Shown: positions 9,149 through 16,389, counted from the stretch's first letter. The stretch: DNA of 39,067 nucleotides from Actinomadura physcomitrii (GCF_008923205.2 NZ_WBMS02000066.1:1-39067); one strand, 5' to 3'. Program-made: numbers and translations. The notes: a model not told the origin generated them from the letters alone.

Positions 9149-9922
9149 CTACGGGGACGGCAACAGGTCGCCCTGGCTGACGGTGACGGCGTGCCCGCCG
9201 ACCTGGACGCGGTCGTCCTCCACGGCGAGCGCGAGCCGCCCGCGCCTGGCGGACGCCTGGACGGCCTCCAGCCGGGCCCGTCCAAGCCGGGCCGCCCAGA
9301 ACGGGCCGAGGACGGCGTGGGCCGAACCGGTCACATGATCCTCGTCCAGCCCGTGGGCGGGAACGAACACCCGGGAGGTGAAGTCGGCGTCCGCGCCGCC
9401 CGTCGCGGTCACGATGACGCGGCCGACTGGCAGCCGCAGGATCCGCGGGATGTCCGGCCGGACAGCCTCCACCTGCGCGGCTGTGTCGAGCATGACGACG
9501 TACTCGGCGTCGTTGCGCGCGAATCCGCCGGCGGCGGGGAGCCCGAGTGCGTCGAGTACGTCCTTGGGGGCCTGTCCCTCGGTCACCGGTACGGCCGGAA
9601 AGTCGAGCCAGATGCGCTTCTCGCGGCGGCGTGCCGTCAGGGTTCCGTGGCCATGGCGGAAGACGATCTCGTCATGGCCGAGCGCGTGCGCGGCGGCCAG
9701 GGTGGCGTGTCCGCACAGCAGCAGCTCGGACGAGGGCGTGAACCAGCGGATGCTCCAGGCGTCCGGCTCTCGCCACACGAACGCGCTGGTGGGCTGGTGC
9801 AACTCGGCGGCGGTCGCCTGCATCCACGTCCGGTCTGCGGGCCCGTCGAGGATGACGACGGCCGCCGGGTTGCCGGCGAAGGAACGCTCGGTGAAGGCGT
9901 CGATGAGAAACCACGAGGTCAT
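9149..9922 (-). CDS. PhzF family epimerase/isomerase-like protein with substituted catalytic Glu
   Basis: 257 residues from the ATG at 9922, which overlaps the upstream stop by ATGA, so translation is coupled to the GNAT-XRE-cupin gene. The fold signature is clear: FLIDAFTERSFAGNPAAV at the N-terminus, RWFTPSSELLLCGHATLAAA at ~59-78, and DEDHVTGSAHAVLG in the second half. PhzF enzymes isomerise trans-2,3-dihydro-3-hydroxyanthranilate; most paralogues have unknown substrates. Aligned without gaps over the first 49 residues to Pseudomonas PhzF, the catalytic Glu45 (usual S-E-T/S) falls on Thr45 (P-T-S-A-F). The classical acid/base mechanism is therefore doubtful. It may act on an amino acid-like compound handled by the neighbouring acetyltransferases, which is inference. 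Confidence 0.9.
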   Translation of the reverse strand: MTSWFLIDAFTERSFAGNPAAVVILDGPADRTWMQATAAELHQPTSAFVWREPDAWSIRWFTPSSELLLCGHATLAAAHALGHDEIVFRHGHGTLTARRREKRIWLDFPAVPVTEGQAPKDVLDALGLPAAGGFARNDAEYVVMLDTAAQVEAVRPDIPRILRLPVGRVIVTATGGADADFTSRVFVPAHGLDEDHVTGSAHAVLGPFWAARLGRARLEAVQASARRGRLALAVEDDRVQVGGHAVTVSQGDLLPSP

Positions 9923-10980
9923 GCGGTCGCCTTGCGGGTGACGACCACGACGTAACGGCATTTCTCGGCGGTGTCGTTGACGAACTCTCGGGCCTGGGGT
10001 TCTCCGAGTTCGAACGTGTCCCCGGGGGAGAGACGATGGGCGGCCGCCCCGTCGACCAAAGTCAGCTTGCCGTCCAGCACCCAGATGAGCTGGGCGATGA
10101 ACGCGTAGCTGCCCGCCGGCATCGGCACCCGGGCGCCCGCCGGCAGCACGATCTCGGTGACGTCGACGGGGAAGCCCGGCGTCGATATCTGGCGCCGGAG
10201 GTAGCCGGTGTCAGGATCGGTCCAGCGCGGGGTGTCGGCGGCGCGCCGGACCCGGCCGGCGGCGGCGCCGTCCGCCGGCGACAGCAGCGCGGTCATGCTC
10301 AGCTCCAGCGCAGCGGAGAGCTTGCCGAGGACGACGGCGGTCGGGTTGCTCTCGCCGCGCTCGATCTTGCTGATCATCGCACGGGACACGCCGGAGGCGT
10401 CCGCGAGCCGGGCCAGCGACCAGCCGCGCCGGGTCCGCTCCGCCTTGACCCGCCGTCCGAGAACGTTCGAGCCCTCCATCAAAGTGGACACGGCTACCCC
10501 CTGGGATTCGCGGTCGTGGTCGAGGCGCAACTCCATGAAGACGCTGTTGGGATCGGGGACGTAGCCGGCGAACGGCTCCCGGACGGTGAACCCGTGCCGC
10601 GCGTAGAGCCGCCGGGCTGGAGCGAAGAAATCCTGGCTCCCGGTCTCCAGCAGCACCCGCTGGTGCCCGCGCTTGACGGCGACCCGCAGCAGATGCCGGA
10701 GCATGACGGTCCCGACGCCCTTTCCGCGCGCGGCCTGCGCGGTGCGCATGGACTTCAGCTCGACATCTCCGCCGCCAAGGTCCTTGAGCGCACCGCAGCC
10801 CCGCAGCTCCGCCCCCTCCCAGGCCGACCAGAACTCGACGGCCGGATCGCGCAACTCCCCGAGATCCAGCGCGTGCACCGACCCCGGCGGCGAGGTGGCG
10901 TGCATGTCGGCCAGATGCTCCTCCAGCAGCCGATGCACCTCGTGCCGGGTCAGGTTGTCGAGTTCGAAGCGCAGCACCAT
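9919..10980 (-). CDS. Fusion of GNAT acetyltransferase, XRE helix-turn-helix and cupin domains
   Basis: 353 residues from the ATG at 10980, with GGGAG nine bases upstream. Residues 1-152 are a GNAT domain with the acetyl-CoA loop QAARGKGVG (82-90). Residues ~170-230 are an XRE-type HTH (GRRVKAERTRRGWSLARLAD, SGVSRAMISKIERGESNPTA). Residues ~255-350 are a cupin (LDGKLTLVDG, LSPGDTFELGE). HTH-cupin regulators are normally separate ~190-residue proteins, and GNAT proteins normally end near residue 155. An internal ATG at 10479 (Met168) sits two bases downstream of AAAGTGGACA, the half-site of the dyad at 11041, so a free regulator could also be made. A lost stop codon or a base-call error in the 150-168 linker could have created the fusion. 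Confidence 0.88.
   Translation of the reverse strand: MVLRFELDNLTRHEVHRLLEEHLADMHATSPPGSVHALDLGELRDPAVEFWSAWEGAELRGCGALKDLGGGDVELKSMRTAQAARGKGVGTVMLRHLLRVAVKRGHQRVLLETGSQDFFAPARRLYARHGFTVREPFAGYVPDPNSVFMELRLDHDRESQGVAVSTLMEGSNVLGRRVKAERTRRGWSLARLADASGVSRAMISKIERGESNPTAVVLGKLSAALELSMTALLSPADGAAAGRVRRAADTPRWTDPDTGYLRRQISTPGFPVDVTEIVLPAGARVPMPAGSYAFIAQLIWVLDGKLTLVDGAAAHRLSPGDTFELGEPQAREFVNDTAEKCRYVVVVTRKATA
10481..10490 (-). promoter_or_regulatory. Operator-like half-site at internal start of the XRE-cupin part
   Basis: AAAGTGGACA (plus strand; TGTCCACTTT on the coding strand) ends two bases before the ATG for Met168 of the fusion protein. It shares AGTGGACA with the palindrome at 11041-11062. 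HTH-cupin regulators often bind near their own start, so this may be an autoregulatory site for a leaderless regulator transcript. Only one half-site is seen here. Confidence 0.4.
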
Positions 10981-11040
10981 CCGGTCTCCCGTCTCACCCG
11001 CCCCAAAATACGGTGCGGTCTACGATCACTGCTTTCTATG

Positions 11041-11062
11041 ATAGTGGACATGTTTCCACTAT
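11041..11062. promoter_or_regulatory. Palindromic operator between divergent units
   Basis: Perfect dyad ATAGTGGA-N6-TCCACTAT with 8-bp arms and a six-base spacer. It lies between the GNAT-XRE-cupin gene (start 10980, minus) and the GNAT/LysE pair (plus), and the spacer contains the ATG at 11050. It is the best candidate binding site for the HTH-cupin regulator encoded next to it, and could act on both directions. Confidence 0.65.
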
Positions 11063-11562
11063 ATGATTCGATCACGGTCAGACCCGGACGGGCCGAGGAC
11101 GCCGAGAGCGTACGGACCATCCGCAACGACGCGATCGAGCACACGACGTCGATCTGGACCACGGTGAAGCAGACGCCCGAGGAGGCGGCGGCGTGGTGGG
11201 CCGAACTCCTCGGACGGCGTGCGGCGTTCGTGGCCGACGCCGCGGGCGAGGTGCTCGGGTATGCGTCCTGGTCGCAGTGGCGTCCGAAGGAGGGCTACCG
11301 GTTCACGGTGGAGAACTCGGTGTACGTCCTCCCCGGACACCGGGGCAAGGGCATCGGCGGCCGGCTGATGCGGGCGCTGATCGCGGCCGCGCGGGAGTCC
11401 GGTGCCCATGTGATGCTGGCCGATATCGAGGCGGAGAACAGCGCCTCGATCGCGCTGCACGCCGGCCTCGGCTTCGAGACCGCGGGGACGCTCCGCGAGG
11501 TCGGCACCAAGTTCGGCCGCCGACTGGACCTGACGATCATGAGACTCGGGCTCACCCCATGA
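11050..11562 (+). CDS. GNAT N-acetyltransferase, phosphinothricin acetyltransferase-like
   Basis: 170 residues from the ATG at 11050; another in-frame ATG at 11038 would add four residues. Neither has a Shine-Dalgarno sequence, and a leaderless transcript starting in the operator is plausible. Features of the PAT/Bar branch: ITVRPGRAEDAESVRTIRND, an early W-T motif, GYASWSQWRPKEGYRFTVEN, VYVLPGHRGKGIGGRLM (acetyl-CoA loop) and the C-terminal IALHAGLGFETAGTLREVG. This branch acetylates the amino group of phosphinothricin, methionine sulfone or similar small amino acids. It overlaps the next gene by ATGA, so acetylation and export of one compound may be coupled. The exact substrate cannot be told from sequence. 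Confidence 0.9.
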   Translation: MFPLYDSITVRPGRAEDAESVRTIRNDAIEHTTSIWTTVKQTPEEAAAWWAELLGRRAAFVADAAGEVLGYASWSQWRPKEGYRFTVENSVYVLPGHRGKGIGGRLMRALIAAARESGAHVMLADIEAENSASIALHAGLGFETAGTLREVGTKFGRRLDLTIMRLGLTP

Positions 11563-12182
11563 CGACGGCCCTCGCCACCGGAGCCGTCGCGGGCCTCGGC
11601 ATCGCCATGCAGGTCGGTGCCGTCGCCGTCTACCTGCTCCTGCTCAGCTCGACGGCACCGCTCCGGGTCGGCGCCGCCGCGGCCCTCGGGGTCGCGACCG
11701 TGGACGGACTGTACAGCGCTCTCGCGGTCGCGGCGGGCAGCGCCGCGAGCCGGATGATCGAACCGGTCGCCGCCCCCCTCCGCTGGACGGCCGCCGCTGT
11801 CCTGCTGTGGATCGCCGTGCGCATCGTGACCCGTGCCTTCCGGGAGCGGGACGCCCCGGAGAGCGCGCTCGACGGCGCCGCCGGAGCGACGTCGCCTGGA
11901 CGCGCCTACCTGCGGCTCGTCGGGGTCACGGTGCTGAACCCCGGCACCATCGTGTACTTCTCCGCGATCGTCATCGGCAGCCGCTTCGACGCCTTCGACG
12001 CCTTCGACAGGTCCGTCTTCGCAGCCGCCGCCTTCACGGCGTCCGCGCTGTGGCAGATGGCGGTGGTGGTGACGGGCTCGGCCCTGGGCCGCCTGCTCAC
12101 CGGATACCGCGGCCGGCTCGCGACGGCCGTGGCCGCCGGACTTCTCATCGCCACCCTGGCCGTCCGGACCTTCATCCAGTAG
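11559..12182 (+). CDS. LysE/RhtB family exporter
   Basis: 207 residues, start ATG overlapping the GNAT stop (ATGA at 11559-11562). The hydrophobic pattern shows six membrane segments: ~5-28, 33-55, 62-82, 108-130, 140-165 and 180-203. The N-terminal G-x-A-M-Q-V-G and the conserved LNPGTIVYFSAIV in the middle are hallmarks of LysE-type transporters, which export amino acids or their derivatives. It sits in the same transcript as the acetyltransferase and probably under the 11041 operator. Downstream sequence from 12183 is degraded. Confidence 0.88.
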   Translation: MTTALATGAVAGLGIAMQVGAVAVYLLLLSSTAPLRVGAAAALGVATVDGLYSALAVAAGSAASRMIEPVAAPLRWTAAAVLLWIAVRIVTRAFRERDAPESALDGAAGATSPGRAYLRLVGVTVLNPGTIVYFSAIVIGSRFDAFDAFDRSVFAAAAFTASALWQMAVVVTGSALGRLLTGYRGRLATAVAAGLLIATLAVRTFIQ

Positions 12183-12189
12183 CGGCGTG

Positions 12190-12483
12190 CTCAGCGGTTA
12201 CAGGGACACGGTTCCGCCAGGTGAAGAGGGCCTTCACCTGCCTGAACTCCAGAATGTCGAGCGGCCCGGCTCACGGCCGTAGCCGGATTCCTTCACGCCG
12301 CCGGACGGCGCATCGATATTGAGCCGACCGCCGTTCACATAGACCTCCCCGCTGTCGATCCGCCGAGCGACGGCGACGTCCGGGGTGGCGGACCACACGG
12401 CACCGGGGAAGCCGTACCGGGTGCCGTTGGCGATCCGTACCTCTTCGTCCTCGCCCCAGCGAATGTACTCGCGGAAACCCTGG
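12190..12483 (-). pseudogene. Aldehyde dehydrogenase, C-terminal fragment
   Basis: Reading right to left, the fragment shows IANGTRYGFPGAVWSATPDV, GEVYVNGGRLNIDAPSGGVK and ESGYGREPG, the conserved C-terminal region of NAD-dependent aldehyde dehydrogenases. A frameshift near 12275 precedes the last segment ILEFRQVKALFTW. The nucleotide-binding domain and catalytic Cys are missing. It abuts the AraC remnant at ~12485 on the other strand. Confidence 0.75.
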
Positions 12484-12486
12484 GGC

Positions 12487-12690
12487 AGTCACCTGCACCG
12501 CCTGTTCCGCCCGCAGGGCGCGAGCCCGTAAAACCGGCGGCAGCACCTCGAACGGGCCCGCCGCGACCTCAGCGCCCCTGCCCTTCGCCTGATGCACGTC
12601 CACCAGGTCGCAGGACGGTGGGGGTTCAACGACCGCGCCGCCTTCACACGCGCCCTCGCCGTTTACAGCGGCTCTACCAATGAGAACCGC
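12487..12690 (+). pseudogene. AraC family regulator, C-terminal HTH fragment
   Basis: The frame reads SHLHRLFRPQGASP, a TAA at 12529-12531, then NRRQHLERARRDL and HQVAGRWGFNDRAAFTRAL. This is the second half of an AraC DNA-binding domain, matching the intact AraC at 8041-9042 in layout (LHRMFQPNG, VAARWGFKDHATFTRAF). The in-frame stop and missing ligand domain make it non-functional. Nothing recognisable follows between 12690 and 12985. Confidence 0.65.
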
Positions 12691-12989
12691 GGCCATGCCC
12701 TCGACTCGCCGCGAGGACTGGACAGCGCCGATCGCTGCCGTCCCGGCGACGTCCGCGAACCGGAGAGCAAGCGGTATCCGGCTCAGAACGTTCCGGCAAG
12801 GAGCACGCGAAACCGCTACGACGCCGCGCACCTCTTGAGCCCTTCGACCCCGCCCAGACCAACGATCACCGTAGTCGTCCTCGTCAACGCAGTGAACGGA
12901 TCATCAAGAAAGTGTGGATTCGACATCAAGGACTCATCCCCCGCCATCGCGAATACTCTCTATCGAGATCAACTCGAAAGGTGCGATTC

Positions 12990-13385
12990 ATGCGCTTCAT
13001 GAAACTGGGCTTGTCCGTCGGCATCGCCGCGACCGCGCTCATCGCGGGATTGCAGGCACCGGCGTCGGCCGAAGAATATCTGTGGACCACGGGCGGGTAC
13101 GGTCTGTGGCAGGCCGACCCCGAGAACGGCCGGCCAGGCGATTCCATCAAGGCATGCGATACCTCTTCCGACGGTTGGGCCATTTCCGTCGTCATGACCT
13201 GGGGCGCCACCGGATACCGGCAGGTGGACACGCGTGGCCACGAGTCGGGCTACTGCTCCGGATGGGCCTCCGGCGACCTTCCGGAAGGAACCTACGTGGA
13301 CATCTCCGTCGAAGAGATCAAGTCGAACGGCCAAGGCGGGCTGCTGCACCGCAATTGGCAGCTCTTCCGTGACCGAGTGGCCTAG
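12990..13385 (+). CDS. Small secreted protein of unknown function
   Basis: 131 residues from the ATG at 12990, preceded by AAAGGTG at good spacing; the longer in-frame extension upstream lacks these marks. Residues 1-28 are a Sec signal peptide (basic start, hydrophobic GIAATALIAGL, cleavage after ASA). The mature ~103-residue protein is rich in Trp, Gly and Tyr and has exactly two cysteines (C56, C89), likely one disulfide. Similar short two-cysteine secreted proteins are common in actinomycetes, without assigned function. It is the only intact gene between 12183 and 15680. Its codon use looks normal for the window. Confidence 0.75.
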   Translation: MRFMKLGLSVGIAATALIAGLQAPASAEEYLWTTGGYGLWQADPENGRPGDSIKACDTSSDGWAISVVMTWGATGYRQVDTRGHESGYCSGWASGDLPEGTYVDISVEEIKSNGQGGLLHRNWQLFRDRVA

Positions 13386-13560
13386 CCGACCGGCGAACCA
13401 ACATTTTGACAGGGGGCAGCCCTTCGAGAAACCGCTTTGCACGACCAGACGAAAGCCGTAGCCATCGGCACTCATGCCGCAACATTCCACGACCTGTGCT
13501 CGACCTGTGCCCCCTCCCTCGCGCGGCTCCGCAGCCTGCGCCAGGAGGAAAGGATCGAGC

Positions 13561-13711
13561 ATGTCCACGCTTCTGGAGATGGCCCCGCGAGTCGCCGGGA
13601 CCGACGAGGTCGAACCGGCCGTCGAGTTCGAGGCCCGGTGGGAGCGGGGACTCGGCCGACAACGCCCAGTGCCCGCTCACCACCCACCTGGGCTACTCGC
13701 TGACCTGCTGA
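13561..13711 (+). pseudogene. Candidate lanthipeptide-type precursor, frameshifted between leader and core
   Basis: The ATG at 13561 follows a strong ribosome site (AGGAGGAAAGGA). It opens MSTLLEMAPRVAGTDEVEPA, an acidic leader-like stretch, then VEFEARWER. The next frame gives a short Cys/Thr/Ser tail SADNAQCPLTTHLGYSLTC with a stop at 13709-13711. Removing one G from the GGGG at 13646-13649 joins the two into a 49-residue peptide with Cys at 37 and at the C-terminus and Thr/Ser between. A strong terminator hairpin follows, and a LanC-like fragment lies 1.6 kb downstream on the same strand. I recognise no specific lanthipeptide family, so the call rests on peptide shape and context. Confidence 0.4.
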
Positions 13712-13846
13712 GTCATCCGGTCGGCGCGGTGCAGACAGGCGACGGGCTCCACTCGGGATGGCAGGGGACGGATAACACAGGTTTCGCGGATTGGGCGAAA
13801 AAGCATCGACATGCAGCCTGTCGCCGCCGGTCATTCGGTGACAGCG

Positions 13847-13882
13847 GGCTCCGTCTGGCTGGCCGTCCGGCCAGACGGAGCC
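13847..13882 (+). terminator. Strong hairpin terminator
   Basis: Perfect 13-bp stem (GGCTCCGTCTGGC / GCCAGACGGAGCC) with a 10-base loop and no U tract, as is common in actinomycete terminators. It lies 136 bases after the candidate precursor. No other gene is supported between 13712 and 14050. Confidence 0.65.
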
Positions 13883-14049
13883 GTGCCGCGGAGCACGGAT
13901 GGGATCTGCACGGCCGGTTCGAACTCGACATGAACAACCACCTTGACGTGCTCGGGGACGTGGCCGCGCGTTCGTAAGGAGAGGTGCTGACCGTCATCCA
14001 GCACCGGCGTAAAAGGTCTCCTCCGGGTGCACTGGATCGTATGGCTGGC

Positions 14050-15114
14050 AGTTGCCTAAGATCACACGCGTGTCGAGGACCACACCGCCGCGCCCGCTCG
14101 ATGTCGAGGCGCTTTCCCGGAGTTGACGGCCTTCCAAGGCACCACCACCCGGCTCCATCCACGCCCGGGCCGACCGGACGTGGCGGCCAGTTCCGTGGGC
14201 GGTCCGCTGCTCTGGCCGGCGCACGAACCCTGGCCGGAATGCACCGAGCCTCACAGCCACGCACGTGGCCGACGTCCGGCGGACATCCACCAGGAACGGC
14301 AGATCCTGGCTGCTGCATGGCGCCGTGAAGCAAACCCCGGCCCCACAGACCAAGAACGGCAGCTACCTGAGGAACTCGGCCAGGAACACCGTATTGAAAA
14401 GACTGCTGCGGCTGATCTGCTGCGGCTGATCCGCTGCCGCTGATCGGACTTGCGCAGTTGTATCGGAGGGACATCCCAGACTTGCCGGCCGGGCCGGACG
14501 ACTGCGATCTGCTCCAGGTGTTCTGGTGCCCCTTCGACGCACACGGCCCGACCGGCTACGGCATGCTGCTCGACCTTCGCTGGCGCCGATCGTGGGAGGT
14601 CACCGAGGTGCTGACCTCACCGCCACGGCCGCAGGTCGTCGGCTTCAAGGGGTACGTGCCCGAGCCGTGCGTGCTGCATCCGGAACAGGTGGCCACCTAC
14701 CCGTTCGCCGGCCTCCTCCCAGGAGACCTGTGCGCCCGGATCGACGCCTGGGAAGAAGCCTTGGACGAGGCTGCCGAGCAGTCGGCGGATGAAGATGCCG
14801 CAGCGTTGGTGGACTACCAGAATGACCTGTCCATCCCACCAGGCAGGCGCGTCGGTCGTTTCGCCTCCTGGCACGTCACCGACCCGTCCCCGATGGACTG
14901 CCTGACCTGCGCGGCACCGATGCACCTCCTGCTGACCATCGACAGCTTGGAGTGGGACGGCGGCAGCGGCAGCTGGCAACCGCTGGAGGACCCGAACTCG
15001 CCCACACACCTGTACGCCAATCCGACCAAGGTCACCGTGGGCCGCGGGGGCGAACTCAACATCTTCGCCTGCCCCGAACATCCCGACCACCCCCACCGCT
15101 GGAGCATCCAGTAG
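14050..15114 (+). pseudogene. DUF1963 (YwqG-like) family protein, frameshifted
   Basis: The hallmark GGPLLWP followed by EPWPECTEPHSH (14190-14260) and LIGLAQL followed by RRDIPDLP with CDLLQVFWCPFD identify a DUF1963 protein of about 350 residues. Its function is unknown; family members often sit beside toxin or immunity-type genes. The second part (14458-15114) is open and ends with a Cys-rich stretch (CLTCAAPMH, FACPEH), possibly a metal site. Two lesions break it. Near 14115 the frame of LDVEAL shifts before FPELTAFQG, consistent with a lost T in a T run. At 14404-14445 an extra 14-bp repeat unit shifts the frame, and removing one unit restores the reading exactly. The true start is unclear. 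Confidence 0.7.
14404..14445 (+). repeat. 14-bp tandem repeat disrupting the DUF1963 frame
   Basis: Two identical units TGCTGCGGCTGATC (14404-14417, 14418-14431) are followed by a third with two mismatches (14432-14445). Because 14 is not a multiple of 3, gain or loss of a unit switches the frame. Confidence 0.9.
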
Positions 15115-15148
15115 AACTCTCACGACCGGACATCTGGCCCCCTGATGA

Positions 15149-15312
15149 TCAGTGCTTACCCCGCAGGCGCCGCATCAGCTTCGGCGCCGTTCCGCTGCCC
15201 GGTCCGGTGACCCGGGAGCGTCCCGGCCGCACATCCTGCGCCTGGGCACGCGTCGCCGCCGCGGCACGTAGCTCCTTCAGGTCGGGATGTGGTTGTACAG
15301 CGTGCCCGTGAA
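15149..15312 (-). pseudogene. Serine resolvase, C-terminal HTH remnant
   Basis: Right to left the sequence reads GTLYNHIP, a one-base frameshift, then DLKELRAAAATRAQAQ and a tail to the stop at 15149. This matches the end of the Tn3 resolvase at 22847 (SPGTLYNHIPDLRELRA), so a related element once lay here. Everything upstream of the last HTH helix is gone, and LanC-like sequence starts at the joint. No gene is supported in 15115-15148. Confidence 0.65.
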
Positions 15313-15610
15313 ACGGACGAAGCCCGCGTCCCGTGGCTGAGCTCGCTCGGTCAATGCTGCGGCGCCACCTGCGTCGGCGACTACCTGCTGAACCTCGCCG
15401 TCGCGGAGCGGTCCGAGCGCCACCGGGACGCGGCGTCCGACCTGGCCACCCACCTCCTGCCCCGGAGCGCCGGACCGCCGCCCCACCCCGAATTCGTCAC
15501 CGCCACCCCTGACCACTCGCTCTCCTGGGCCAAGGGGCTCTGCGGCCTCCTGAGCTTCTTCCGCAGGCTGGCGCACCGGGCCCCGGTTGCCCGGTCTTCC
15601 GGCGGTGAGC
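15313..15610 (+). pseudogene. LanC-like lanthionine cyclase domain, fragment
   Basis: About 95 codons resemble the C-terminal part of LanC-type cyclases or the LanC-like domain of LanKC/LanL synthetases: SLGQCCGATCVGDYLLNLAV, a helical stretch ERHRDAASDLATHLL, then SLSWAKGLCGLLSFFRRLA. The Cys-Cys-Gly motif (15355-15363) occupies the place of the usual C-H/C-G zinc motif. There is no start, no upstream domain and no end homology, so it is debris. Its 5' edge coincides with the resolvase remnant, suggesting a recombination joint. The rest, to 15680, shows nothing recognisable. Confidence 0.5.
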
Positions 15611-15680
15611 GCCGGACGCCCGGTGCCGCACCCATCGGGCGCACCATGATCAGGCCAGCGTGGGGTGACGCCGACGGACC

Positions 15681-16349
15681 TCAGCGGCTCGCGGCGGCTC
15701 CGGTCGCGTCCGCAAGCCGCTGGAGGACGTCGTCGAGGCGGTCGCCCACGACCACGTCGTCGGCCGTGGCGTGGTCCACGAAACCCGCGTCCGCGGCACG
15801 GCGGATCAGTGCGACGAGCGGATCCCAGAACCCGCCGATGTCGAGCAGGCCGAGCGGCTTGCCGTGCAGCGCCAGCGTCTGCCACGTCCACACCTCGAAC
15901 AGCTCCTCAAGCGTGCCGAGCCCGCCGGGAAGCGCGAGGAACGCCTGCGCCCGTTCCGCCATCAGCGCCTTGCGCTCGTGCATGGTGTCCACCACGACGG
16001 TCTCCACGCCGGGCTCGCCGTCGACCCGGCCCCATTCCCGCTCCACCATGAACCGCGGGATGACGCCGAAGACGCGGCCGCCGCCGTCGATGACACCCTG
16101 CGAGACCTGCCCCATCAGGCCCGAGCCCCCGCCGCCGTACACCAGCTCGATACCGCGGTCAGCGAGCTCCCGCCCGGTCGCGTACGCCGTCTTGGCGTGG
16201 ACGGGATCGGAGCCGTCCCGGGCACCGAGGAAGACCGCCAGCCGCGACAGCCCGCGCGCCGGCCCCGCCTGCGGGTTTGGAGCGCCCACGGTGGAGGGGC
16301 CGCGGTGCTGGTCGGGGGCGGGGTGGAGGACCGTTTCAGGGTTGCACAT
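15681..16349 (-). CDS. LOG family protein (cytokinin-riboside monophosphate phosphoribohydrolase-like)
   Basis: 222 residues from the ATG at 16349. The Rossmann-like LOG fold is clear: VFLGARDGSDP, then LVYGGGGSGLMGQVSQGV, VVDTMHERKALM (conserved MHxRK) and PGGLGTLEELFEVWTW (the PGGxGTxxE signature). The first ~33 residues are a non-conserved extension, so a later start is possible. LOG enzymes hydrolyse nucleoside 5'-monophosphates to base and ribose phosphate; in bacteria the substrates are often undefined. It lies 40 bases downstream of mocR on the same strand, but an operator-like dyad in the gap suggests separate control. Confidence 0.92.
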   Translation of the reverse strand: MCNPETVLHPAPDQHRGPSTVGAPNPQAGPARGLSRLAVFLGARDGSDPVHAKTAYATGRELADRGIELVYGGGGSGLMGQVSQGVIDGGGRVFGVIPRFMVEREWGRVDGEPGVETVVVDTMHERKALMAERAQAFLALPGGLGTLEELFEVWTWQTLALHGKPLGLLDIGGFWDPLVALIRRAADAGFVDHATADDVVVGDRLDDVLQRLADATGAAASR

Positions 16350-16356
16350 GATTCCA

Positions 16357-16380
16357 TTTTAGGAGATTTCGTCCACTAAA
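16357..16380 (-). promoter_or_regulatory. Operator-like imperfect dyad upstream of LOG gene
   Basis: On the coding strand TTTAGTGGA-N7-TCCTAAAA, 8-31 bases before the LOG start. It is an imperfect version of the dyad ATAGTGGA-N6-TCCACTAT at 11041 and contains the same AGTGGAC core, so the same HTH-cupin regulator could bind here. Confidence 0.4.
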
Positions 16381-16389
16381 TTGGAAACA

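Noticed and set aside
10036..11037. Plus-strand open frame running into the PAT-like acetyltransferase
   Set aside because: It is antisense to the GNAT-XRE-cupin gene and low in motifs; only the part from 11050 has homology features.
13474..13977. 167-codon frame covering the candidate precursor and terminator hairpin
   Set aside because: Different frame from the ribosome site, composition not protein-like, and it reads through a 13-bp-stem hairpin.
14404..14445. Tandem repeat as a protein-coding repeat domain
   Set aside because: The 14-bp unit is not a multiple of three and the reconstructed protein lacks a repeat; it is a slippage lesion.
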